NCBI RefSeq assembly: GCF_014851685.1
Contig: NZ_JACVAC010000011.1
Location: forward strand, 147,943-211,942
From: Pseudomonas sp. PDM05
GTDB taxonomy: Bacteria > Pseudomonadota > Gammaproteobacteria > Pseudomonadales > Pseudomonadaceae
Length of the DNA stretch: 64,000 nt
Direction: 5' to 3'
Part shown: piece by piece, positions 35,492 to 42,590 of the stretch
Layout: every line of letters begins with the position of its first letter
Position numbering within the stretch: the first letter of the stretch is position 1
The notes under the pieces: model-generated
Told to the model about the DNA's origin: nothing
Databases searched by the model: none
Seen by the model: only the letters and a program-made list of their open reading frames with translations
Translations under genes and position numbers: made by a program

Positions 35492-36472
35492 TCAGGTGCG
35501 TGCACCGGATTGGCGATAACGATCCAGCGCCACCGCGCCAATGATCACGATGCCCTTGATGATGTATTGCCAGATGTCCGACACCCCCAGCAGCACCAGG
35601 CCGTTGGTGAGCACCGCAATGATCAGGGCCCCGATCAGCGTGCCGCCGATGGTGCCGACGCCGCCGGTAAAACTGGTGCCGCCGAGGATCACTGCGGCAA
35701 TCGCATCCAGCTCATAGGATTGGCCCAGTTGCAGGCCGTTGGCCGCGAACAGCCGCGAAGCACTCATCACCGCCCCGAGCCCGGCCAATGCGCCGGACAT
35801 GGCGTAGACGAACAGCAACACCTTCCACACCTTGATCCCCGACAGCCGCGCCGCTTCCGGATTGCCGCCCACCGAATAGATCTGCACGCCCATCACGGTG
35901 CGGCGCAGGATGAACCACGACAAGCCCACCACCGCCACGGCAATCACCACCAGCCACGGCACGCCGAGGATCGAGTCGTTGCCGATAAAGGCAAACGGCA
36001 GGTCCGGGTTGAACACGGTCTTGTCGTCCGCCAGCAAGCGCGCCAAACCGCGCATGGCAGTCAGCGCACCGAGGGTGACGATAAACGGCGGCAGGCGCAT
36101 GAACGCGATCAAGCCGCCGTTGACCAAGCCCAGCAACAGACCAAAACCGATGCCCGCCGCGATCCCGAACATGCCGAACTGCGGCGACATCGACGCCTGC
36201 AACGCCACTACCGCCGACGCCGCCAGGATCGCGCCCACCGACAGGTCGATGCCCGCCGTGAGGATCACAAAGGTCATGCCCGCCGCCAGCACCACATTGA
36301 CCGAGGCCTGCTGGGTGATGATCGACAGGTTCTGCATAGTCAGGAAGTTTTCGCTGGCCAGGGCAAAGCCCACCAGCAACAGCACCAGCACCGGCAACAT
36401 GCCCACCGTGCGCATCAACTCACGTGCACGTTCTGCCTTGCCCATTGTTGTCGTCATCTGCAATTCAGCCAT
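35492..36472 (-). CDS. Sugar ABC transporter permease (RbsC-like)
   Basis: 326 residues with about eight to ten hydrophobic segments typical of the BPD_transp_2 family: TVGMLPVLVLLLVGFALASENFLTMQN, the central GAILAASAVVALQASMSPQFG and the EAA-like GGTSFTGGVGTIGGTLIGALIIAVLTNGLVLLG. Forms the channel for the sugar. The ATG at 36472 overlaps the 3' end of the ATPase gene by eight bases, so the two are translated together. It is followed after 37 bases by the binding-protein gene. Confidence 0.93.
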   Translation of the reverse strand: MAELQMTTTMGKAERARELMRTVGMLPVLVLLLVGFALASENFLTMQNLSIITQQASVNVVLAAGMTFVILTAGIDLSVGAILAASAVVALQASMSPQFGMFGIAAGIGFGLLLGLVNGGLIAFMRLPPFIVTLGALTAMRGLARLLADDKTVFNPDLPFAFIGNDSILGVPWLVVIAVAVVGLSWFILRRTVMGVQIYSVGGNPEAARLSGIKVWKVLLFVYAMSGALAGLGAVMSASRLFAANGLQLGQSYELDAIAAVILGGTSFTGGVGTIGGTLIGALIIAVLTNGLVLLGVSDIWQYIIKGIVIIGAVALDRYRQSGART

Positions 36473-37997
36473 TGGCCACCACCTGATCGCCACCCGTGGC
36501 GAGGTCAATAATGCGTTCCTGGGAAATAACCTGACCGGATGCGCCGCCGACCTCGGCGACCAACTGGCCTTCGCGCATGATCAGCACACGGTCGCAAGTG
36601 CCGATGATCTCCGGCAGTTCGCTGGAGATAACCACGATGCCCACGCCGGCCTGCGCCAGTTGATTGATGATGCGGTAGATCTCGGATTTGGAGCCGATGT
36701 CCACGCCCCGCGTCGGCTCGTCGAGGATCAGCACATGCGGCTTGACCTCCAGCAACCGCGCCAGCAGCACTTTTTGCTGGTTGCCGCCGGACAACGCGCC
36801 GACATTGACCTTGCCCGACGCCACCCGGATCGACAGCGCCTTGATCGCTTCACTGGCACGCTGCGCACCGTGGCCGCGATCCAGCACGCCACCGGCGTGG
36901 GCGTCCGGCACGCAGGCGCAGACGTTGATGTTGTCGGCCACGCTCATGTCGAGGAACAGGCCCTGGGCCTTGCGGTCCTCGGTGAGGTACACCACGCCGG
37001 CGCGGATCGCGTCCGCCGGAGTGCGCAGTTGGGTGACGGTCTTGCCGACCACTTCAAGGGTGCCGTGGGTGCGTGGGTCGGCACCGAAGATCAGCCGCGC
37101 CAGCTCGGTGCGCCCTGCCCCCACCAACCCGGCGATGCCCAGCACTTCACCGGCATGCAGGTCGAAGCTGCAATTGCGCACGCGCTTGCCGTCGGCCATG
37201 TCGCGCACGCGCATCACCACGTCTCCGGGGTTATAGGCAGCGTGCTCCTTCTTGTAGAAGCCGGACAGGTCACGACCCACCATCATTTTCACCAGCACCT
37301 CGGCCGACAGCGCGTCGCGGGTCAGTTCGCCGATGTACTGGCCGTCACGCAGCACCGAGACCCGGTCCGACAGCTCATAGATCTCGGCCATGCGGTGGCT
37401 GATATAGATGATCGCCAGGCCCTGGCTGCGCAGTTGCTTGATCAACGCAAACAGGCGGTCGGTCTCGCGGGAGGACAGCGGCGTGGTCGGTTCGTCCATC
37501 ACCAGGATCTTGGCGTGGGCATGCAGGGCGCGGGCGATTTCCACCAGTTGGCGCTCGGCAATCGACAGGCTGCTGACCCGCGTCGCCGCCGTGAACTCGG
37601 CGCCCAGGCGCTGCAGCACCTCGCGGCAACCGTCCTGCATGCCCTTGCGGTCGATGGTCCAGCCGCGCCGCAGTTCACGCCCCAGGTAGATGTTCTCGGC
37701 CACGCTGAGGTTGGGGCACAGGCTCAGTTCCTGATAGATCACGGCAATGCCGAGGGTTTTGGCGGTGGCAGGGTCGAAGCTGGCGACGGGTTGGCCGGCA
37801 ATGCGGATTTCACCGCCGGGATCGGCCTGGTAGGCGCCGGAGAGGATTTTCATCAAGGTGGATTTGCCGGCGCCGTTCTCCCCCATCAAGGCGTGGATTT
37901 CGCCGGGGTAGACCTTCAGGCCGACATTCTTGAGCACACGCAAACCGTTGAAGGTTTTGCTGATGCCCTGCATCTCAAGCAAGGGTTCAAGGCTCAT
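36465..37997 (-). CDS. Sugar ABC transporter ATPase with two ABC domains (RbsA-like)
   Basis: 510 residues. The first ABC domain has Walker A GENGAGKST, signature LSIAERQLVEIARAL and Walker B ILVMDEPT; the second has a degenerate Walker A (GLVGAGRTE), signature LSGGNQQKVLLARLL and ILDEPTRGVDIGS. This double architecture is that of monosaccharide importers (RbsA, XylG, MglA). First gene of the operon. AATAATAA at 38014-38021 lies just upstream of its AGGAG site, and two LacI-type operators lie further upstream. Confidence 0.93.
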   Translation of the reverse strand: MSLEPLLEMQGISKTFNGLRVLKNVGLKVYPGEIHALMGENGAGKSTLMKILSGAYQADPGGEIRIAGQPVASFDPATAKTLGIAVIYQELSLCPNLSVAENIYLGRELRRGWTIDRKGMQDGCREVLQRLGAEFTAATRVSSLSIAERQLVEIARALHAHAKILVMDEPTTPLSSRETDRLFALIKQLRSQGLAIIYISHRMAEIYELSDRVSVLRDGQYIGELTRDALSAEVLVKMMVGRDLSGFYKKEHAAYNPGDVVMRVRDMADGKRVRNCSFDLHAGEVLGIAGLVGAGRTELARLIFGADPRTHGTLEVVGKTVTQLRTPADAIRAGVVYLTEDRKAQGLFLDMSVADNINVCACVPDAHAGGVLDRGHGAQRASEAIKALSIRVASGKVNVGALSGGNQQKVLLARLLEVKPHVLILDEPTRGVDIGSKSEIYRIINQLAQAGVGIVVISSELPEIIGTCDRVLIMREGQLVAEVGGASGQVISQERIIDLATGGDQVVANG

Positions 37998-38013
37998 GGC
38001 TGAGCTCCTGGTT

Positions 38014-38021
38014 TTATTATT
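38014..38021 (-). promoter_or_regulatory. Hfq/Crc target motif before ATPase gene
   Basis: AATAATAA on the minus strand, upstream of the AGGAG site of the RbsA-like gene. Confidence 0.55.
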
Positions 38022-38067
38022 TTTGTGGTCGAGCGGGGCCGACTCTAAAACAGAAGCTTTTGCTTGC

Positions 38068-38079
38068 GCAAGCGCTTGC
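38068..38079. promoter_or_regulatory. LacI-type operator candidate O1
   Basis: GCAAGCGCTTGC is a perfect 12-base palindrome with the central CG typical of LacI/GalR operators, 71 bases upstream of the ATPase gene. A possible -35 element (TTGCGC) overlaps it on the minus strand. Confidence 0.6.
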
Positions 38080-38100
38080 TTAGCTGTTTTTGTGCTTGAA

Positions 38101-38110
38101 GAAACGTTTC
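38101..38110. promoter_or_regulatory. LacI-type operator candidate O2
   Basis: GAAACGTTTC matches the core of the E. coli RbsR operator. It lies 22 bases beyond the first palindrome, so the two could be bound together by the LacI protein encoded in the operon. Confidence 0.6.
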
Positions 38111-38262
38111 ACCAACGACTTTTGTGCAAAAGTCCGGTTAGTACGCACGCACAGTCCATCGCGCGCAGTGGTAGCCACAGCGCCGCCATTGGCCTTGGGA
38201 AAGGAGGTTGGGTGCGACCAGCTTGCAGGGTGCGGGGCAGCCATGGCTGTTGGAGCGGTGCG

Positions 38263-38379
38263 CTAAGGCTCCTGCTCTTCGATGAGCGGCACCTGCGCAT
38301 CATCCATCAGCGAACCGGGGTCTTCATTGCCGGGGTCGTTGAGTTCCTCTTGCGGTTCCTGCTCACGTTCATCCGACAT
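38263..38379 (-). CDS. Very small acidic protein (38 residues)
   Basis: ATG at 38379 is preceded by GAGGTG with six bases spacing, a good ribosome-binding site. The product begins MSDEREQEPQEELNDPGNED and is strongly acidic, with many Glu, Asp, Gln and Pro and no hydrophobic core, so it is probably disordered. It starts 11 bases after the stop of the small membrane protein and is likely cotranscribed. No function can be assigned. Confidence 0.6.
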   Translation of the reverse strand: MSDEREQEPQEELNDPGNEDPGSLMDDAQVPLIEEQEP

Positions 38380-38390
38380 GATCCACACCT

Positions 38391-38936
38391 CTATGAACCC
38401 GGGTTGTCCACCTGGATATAAAACGCATAGGCGCCCAGCAACAACCAGAACACCATAAACAGCCACGGCGCACGCATTGAGAATAGCAGCGACTTGCGGT
38501 AGCCCTTGTGGGACGACTCGGTCTCGCAGAACAGCGGTGAATCGTCGTACGCAAGGCCCATCACCGGTTCACTGCGCAACAGCTCGCTTTGCTTGTAGTG
38601 CCAGTGGTCAATGATTTCATACGCCGCGCGAATCCCCGGCCAGGCGTTCAGCGAGCTGAGAATGCCGAGCAAGACCAGGAACGCCGGCACCACCAGGGTG
38701 AACAGCTTGCCCCACTCGGGGTTGAGGTTGCCCATGCCGGAGACGAAGGCGATGACCAGGAAGGATTGCGCCGTGAGGTAGGCGTCTGTGCGGTTGGCCA
38801 GGATCGTGGTTTCGTACTGGATCTCACGGCGGTAGAAGTCCAGGCGATCCTTGGGCGAGCCGAAGATCTTGGCGTTGTGTTCGCTGTGGTCGGTCAGGGC
38901 CGTTTCCGGGGAATGCGGCGAGATGATTCTGGGCAC
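38391..38936 (-). CDS. Small three-segment membrane protein of unknown family
   Basis: 181 residues from a GTG start (GGAG seven bases upstream). A charged helical N-terminus (KDRLDFYRREIQYETTILANR, about 29-49) is followed by hydrophobic segments at about 52-70, 78-97 and 156-175; the loop between the second and third is hydrophilic. The longer open frame upstream runs through a REP element, so a start further upstream is unlikely. The layout (charged helix, then hairpin membrane segments) recalls SLATT/DUF5706-type small membrane proteins, but the match is not certain. It forms a likely operon with the 38-residue acidic gene. Confidence 0.7.
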   Translation of the reverse strand: MPRIISPHSPETALTDHSEHNAKIFGSPKDRLDFYRREIQYETTILANRTDAYLTAQSFLVIAFVSGMGNLNPEWGKLFTLVVPAFLVLLGILSSLNAWPGIRAAYEIIDHWHYKQSELLRSEPVMGLAYDDSPLFCETESSHKGYRKSLLFSMRAPWLFMVFWLLLGAYAFYIQVDNPGS

Positions 38937-39420
38937 GGCGGTGCTCCGTGGGAGGTCGAGTCCTGTTAGAAGAAGGGGCACCGGATGAAGTTCAAGTTTG
39001 TTCGCGCACCAAATCAGCGCAAAGCGCACCCTCCCCCTGTGCGAGCTGTCGCCGTTGTAGTGAGCGGGCTTGCCCCGCGCTGGGGGGCGAAGCCGCCCCA
39101 AACCCAGACACCGCGGTCTTCCTGAAATACCGCGGCGGTCTTGTTGGGGCGGCTGCGCCCCCCAGCGCGGGGCAAGCCCGCTCACTAGGGGTTGCGCGGG
39201 TTCGCAGTTTAGGGATTTAGAGGTTCCGGCACAGGCATTGCTTTAGTCATTGAACACCGCCCGCACACAGGAGCTTTCGTTACAACCCGACCCAGAGCCG
39301 ACCCCATAAGAAAGTAAGGACCAGGCCCATTGGCACCTTCAGCCATGGGCTCATAAAAACATGCGTTTTTTTAAACGGCAGTGCCCCCCAAGCCCCACTC
39401 GGCACTGACAAGGTACTGGA
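38937..39420. other. 484-base intergenic region holding a REP-like palindrome
   Basis: Between two divergent genes. The left part (38937-39055) is probably the promoter of the membrane-protein gene. The middle (39056-39187) is the long inverted REP element. The right part (39188-39420) is the leader of the ATP-grasp gene; no convincing promoter or terminator beyond a weak A/T hairpin near 39355-39380 was seen. Confidence 0.6.
39056..39187. repeat. Long inverted REP-like element, second copy
   Basis: Ends TGTAGTGAGCGGGCTTGCC and its reverse complement enclose inverted internal parts (GGCGAAGCCGCCCC and GGGGCGGCTGCGCCCC), as in the copy at 31901. The two copies are about 80 percent alike by eye and share length, so they belong to the same REP family. 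Confidence 0.88.
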
Positions 39421-40830
39421 ATGGCTCGATCTTTCTTCGATGAAATGAATGACGCAAACGGCGCCTGCCGCGCGCACTATCAGGAATTCTCCCGCTGGTT
39501 GGCCAATACGCCACCGGAACTGCTGGCCCAGCGTCGCCGCGAAGCCGACTTGCTGTTCCACCGCGCCGGCATCACCTTCACCTTGTATGGCGACGAGCAA
39601 GACACCGAGCGCCTGATCCCCTTCGACATCATCCCGCGCAGCATCCCCGCCAGTGAGTGGCGCGTGATCGAACGTGGCTGCATCCAGCGCGTCACGGCAC
39701 TGAACATGTTCCTCGCCGACATCTACCACGACCGGCGCATCATCAAGGCCGGGATCATTCCCGCCGACCAGGTGCTGGGCAACGAGGGTTACCAGCAGGC
39801 CATGGTCGGCCTCGACCTGCACCGCGACATCTACTCGCACATCTCCGGCGTCGACCTGGTGCGCGATGGCGACGGTACCTACTACGTGCTCGAAGACAAC
39901 CTGCGTACCCCCAGCGGCGTGAGCTACATGCTCGAAGACCGCAAGATGATGATGCGCCTGTTCCCCGAGGTGTTCGCCAAGCAACGCATCGCGCCGGTGG
40001 ACCACTACCCCAACCTGCTGCTCAAGACCCTCAAAAGCTCAAGCCGCCTGGACAACCCCAACGTCGTGGTACTCACCCCCGGCCGCTTCAACAGCGCGTT
40101 TTTCGAGCACGCCTTCCTTGCCCGGGAAATGGGCGTGGAACTGGTGGAGGGCGCCGACCTGTTCGTGCACGACCTCAAGGTGTTCATGCGCACCACCGAC
40201 GGCCCCAAAGCCGTGGATGTGATCTACCGCCGCATCGACGACGCGTTCCTCGACCCCCAGGCCTTCAACCCCGAGTCGATGCTCGGCGTGCCCGGCCTGG
40301 TCGCCGCCTACTGCGCCGGCAACGTGGTGCTGGCCAACGCCATCGGCACCGGAGTGGCCGATGACAAGTCGATCTACCCCTACGTGCCGGAGATGATCCG
40401 CTTCTACCTCGACGAAGAGCCGGTGCTGCAAAACGTGCCGACCTTCCAATGCCGCAAACCCGACGAGTTGTCCCATGTGCTGGCGCACCTGCCGGAACTG
40501 GTGGTCAAGGAAACCCAGGGCTCCGGCGGCTACGGCATGCTGGTCGGCCCGGCCTCCAGCGCGGCCGAGATCGAGGACTTCCGTCAACGCATCAAGGCGC
40601 GCCCCCACGCCTACATCGCCCAACCCACACTGAGCCTGTCCACCTGCCCGACCTTTGTCGAAAACGGCATTGCGCCCAGGCACATCGATCTGCGCCCGTT
40701 CGTGCTGTCGGGTAAGGAAACCCGCCTGGTGCCCGGCGGCCTCACGCGTGTGGCACTGCGTGAAGGTTCGTTGATCGTCAACTCGTCGCAAGGCGGCGGA
40801 ACCAAGGACACCTGGGTGGTGGAGGGCTGA
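39421..40830 (+). CDS. Circularly permuted ATP-grasp protein
   Basis: 469 residues. This is the circularly permuted ATP-grasp type 2 family: N-terminal ADLLFHRAGITFTLYGDEQDTERLIPFDIIPRSIP, catalytic/ATP blocks VRDGDGTYYVLEDNLRTPSGVSYMLEDR, ETQGSGGYGMLVGPAS and RHIDLRPFVLSG. Comparative genomics (Iyer and colleagues, 2009) predicted peptide- or amide-bond formation for these proteins, with alpha-E and transglutaminase-like partners; no reaction is established. AAGGT precedes the ATG. The alpha-E gene follows two bases after the stop, so the two proteins certainly work together. Confidence 0.88.
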   Translation: MARSFFDEMNDANGACRAHYQEFSRWLANTPPELLAQRRREADLLFHRAGITFTLYGDEQDTERLIPFDIIPRSIPASEWRVIERGCIQRVTALNMFLADIYHDRRIIKAGIIPADQVLGNEGYQQAMVGLDLHRDIYSHISGVDLVRDGDGTYYVLEDNLRTPSGVSYMLEDRKMMMRLFPEVFAKQRIAPVDHYPNLLLKTLKSSSRLDNPNVVVLTPGRFNSAFFEHAFLAREMGVELVEGADLFVHDLKVFMRTTDGPKAVDVIYRRIDDAFLDPQAFNPESMLGVPGLVAAYCAGNVVLANAIGTGVADDKSIYPYVPEMIRFYLDEEPVLQNVPTFQCRKPDELSHVLAHLPELVVKETQGSGGYGMLVGPASSAAEIEDFRQRIKARPHAYIAQPTLSLSTCPTFVENGIAPRHIDLRPFVLSGKETRLVPGGLTRVALREGSLIVNSSQGGGTKDTWVVEG

Positions 40831-40832
40831 GT

Positions 40833-41783
40833 ATGTTGAGTAGAACCGCCGCAGATCTGTATTGGATGTCCCGTTACCTGGAGCGTGCCGAGAACCTGGC
40901 GCGCATGCTGGAAGTCAGTTACTCGTTGTCGTTGATGCCCCAGGCCGGACGCAGCGACGGTCTGGACGAACTGGCCATGTCGTTGCTCAGCAGCGGCACC
41001 CTGGAAAGCTACCTTGAGCGCCACAAGCAACTGGACGCCGAGCGCATGCTGCACTTCTTCGCCCTCGACGAAGAAAATCCCGCCAGCATCTACAACTGCC
41101 TGCGCGCCGCCCGGGGCAACGCCCATGCAGTGCGCGGGCGCATCACCGCCGACATGTGGGAAAACCTCAACGCGACCTGGCTGGAAATGCGCAGCATCGC
41201 CGCCGGCGGCCTGGCGCGCCACGGCATCAGCCACTTCTGTGATTGGGTCAAGCAGCGTTCGCACCTGTTCCGTGGCGCGACGTCGGGGACCATCATGCGC
41301 AACGATGCCTACCGGTTTATTCGCCTGGGCACCTTTGTCGAACGTGCCGACAACACCTTGCGCCTGCTGGATGCGCGCTACGAGATGTTTGGCGAAGAGT
41401 CGGAGGAAGTCAGCGACCTGTCCGCACGCGGCTACTACCAGTGGAGCGCCCTGCTCCGGGCGTTGTCGTCGTTCGAGGCGTACACCGAGCTGTACCCGAA
41501 TGCGCTGAATGCGCGCTCGGTGTCGGAGCTGCTGCTGTTGCGCAGTGACGTGCCGAGGTCGCTGCATGCGTGTATCGAGGAGTTGAGTCATATCCTTGCG
41601 GACTTGCCTGGCAGTTATGGGCGTACGGCCCAGCGTCTGGCGGCGGAGTTCGAGGCGCGGCTGCGCTATACCGGGATTGATGAAATTCTTGAGGATGGCC
41701 TGCACAGCCGCCTGACGGACTTTATCGACACCGTGCGCGAACTGGCCCGGGCCATACACGCGTCTTACCTGGAAGTGGTCTAA
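40833..41783 (+). CDS. Alpha-E domain protein
   Basis: 316 residues, all-alpha family (DUF403/alpha-E) with the opening MLSRTAADLYWMSRYLERAENLARMLEV and the repeated helical core YRFIRLGTFVERADNTLRLLDARY. It always accompanies the permuted ATP-grasp protein, and here starts two bases after its stop. The usual third partner, a transglutaminase-like protein, is not present downstream: the next gene, msrA, is on the other strand. The biochemical role is unknown. Confidence 0.9.
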   Translation: MLSRTAADLYWMSRYLERAENLARMLEVSYSLSLMPQAGRSDGLDELAMSLLSSGTLESYLERHKQLDAERMLHFFALDEENPASIYNCLRAARGNAHAVRGRITADMWENLNATWLEMRSIAAGGLARHGISHFCDWVKQRSHLFRGATSGTIMRNDAYRFIRLGTFVERADNTLRLLDARYEMFGEESEEVSDLSARGYYQWSALLRALSSFEAYTELYPNALNARSVSELLLLRSDVPRSLHACIEELSHILADLPGSYGRTAQRLAAEFEARLRYTGIDEILEDGLHSRLTDFIDTVRELARAIHASYLEVV

Positions 41784-41815
41784 ACCACACTGAGGAACAA
41801 CGACGTGGGAGCGGG

Positions 41816-42508
41816 CTATTGGGTTTTTACCAGCACCGGCTCAGCGCGGTACTGCTCGGGAAACAGCTTTTTCAACTGCGCCACCTTCGGCAGATCATTG
41901 ATCACGATGTACGGGTAAGACGGGTTCTCGCTGAGAAAGTCCTGGTGATAGGCCTCCGCCGGGTAGAACGTCTTGCCCCTCTCGATTGTGGTCACGATGG
42001 GCTTATCAAACGCCTTCGCCGCATCCAGCTGCGTGATATACGCCTGGGCGACGTTCTGCTGCTCGGCATCCTGCGCAAAGATCGCCGAGCGGTACTGCGT
42101 GCCTGTATCCGGGCCCTGGCGGTTGAGTTCGGTGGGGTTGTGGGCCACCGAAAAATAGATCTGCAGCAGCTTGCCGTAGCTGATCTTGCTCGGGTCAAAC
42201 GTGACGGAGACCGCCTCGGCATGGCCAGTGTTGCCTGCGCTGACAGACTCGTACTGCGCCGTGCCCGCCGCGCCGCCGTCATACCCGGAGACCGCGTTTT
42301 TTACACCCTGCACATGCTGGAAAACCCCTTGCACGCCCCAGAAGCAACCACCGGCGAAGACCGCCGTTTGCAGATCACCCGATGCCGGCAAGTCCAGGGC
42401 GGGCGGTGGGATGACGACAGCATCGTCAGAAGAACCGAAGGAGAACGCCTGGGCCTGGCTGATAAAGGCAGCCAAGGCCAATGCAGGTAGCCATCTGAGA
42501 ACTTTCAT
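41816..42508 (-). CDS. msrA: Exported methionine sulfoxide reductase A
   Basis: 230 residues. The N-terminal signal peptide (MKVLRWLPALALAAFISQAQA, cut near 21) is followed by the MsrA domain with the active-site motif AVFAGGCFWGVQGVF, then VSGYDGGAAGTAQYESVSAGNTGHAEAV and THNP-like AHNPTELNRQGPDTGTQYRS. It reduces methionine-S-sulfoxide in proteins, here outside the cytoplasm. ATG at 42508 follows GGAG by eight bases. The dipZ-like gene lies 82 bases upstream on the same strand and could supply electrons. Its stop codon touches a truncated REP (41805). Confidence 0.9.
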   Translation of the reverse strand: MKVLRWLPALALAAFISQAQAFSFGSSDDAVVIPPPALDLPASGDLQTAVFAGGCFWGVQGVFQHVQGVKNAVSGYDGGAAGTAQYESVSAGNTGHAEAVSVTFDPSKISYGKLLQIYFSVAHNPTELNRQGPDTGTQYRSAIFAQDAEQQNVAQAYITQLDAAKAFDKPIVTTIERGKTFYPAEAYHQDFLSENPSYPYIVINDLPKVAQLKKLFPEQYRAEPVLVKTQ

Positions 42509-42535
42509 AAAACTCACTCCAGAATACGGTCAACG

Positions 42536-42560
42536 GTGGGAGCCGGCTTGCTCGCTCCCC
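42536..42560. repeat. Degenerate single REP
   Basis: GTGGGAGCCGGCTTGCTCGC resembles the REP head with one change and no inverted partner. It lies between dipZ and msrA. Confidence 0.6.
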
Positions 42561-42590
42561 CATTGATTGGGTTATCAGTTCATCAATCAG

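Noticed and set aside
35898..38003. Open frame of 701 codons on + opposite the sugar ABC genes
   Set aside because: It lies antisense to rbsA- and rbsC-like genes with clear ABC and permease motifs, and its product is a low-complexity His/Gln/Arg-rich shadow.
39355..39380. A/T-rich hairpin before the ATP-grasp gene as a terminator
   Set aside because: The stem is very weak and no gene ends just upstream on the plus strand.
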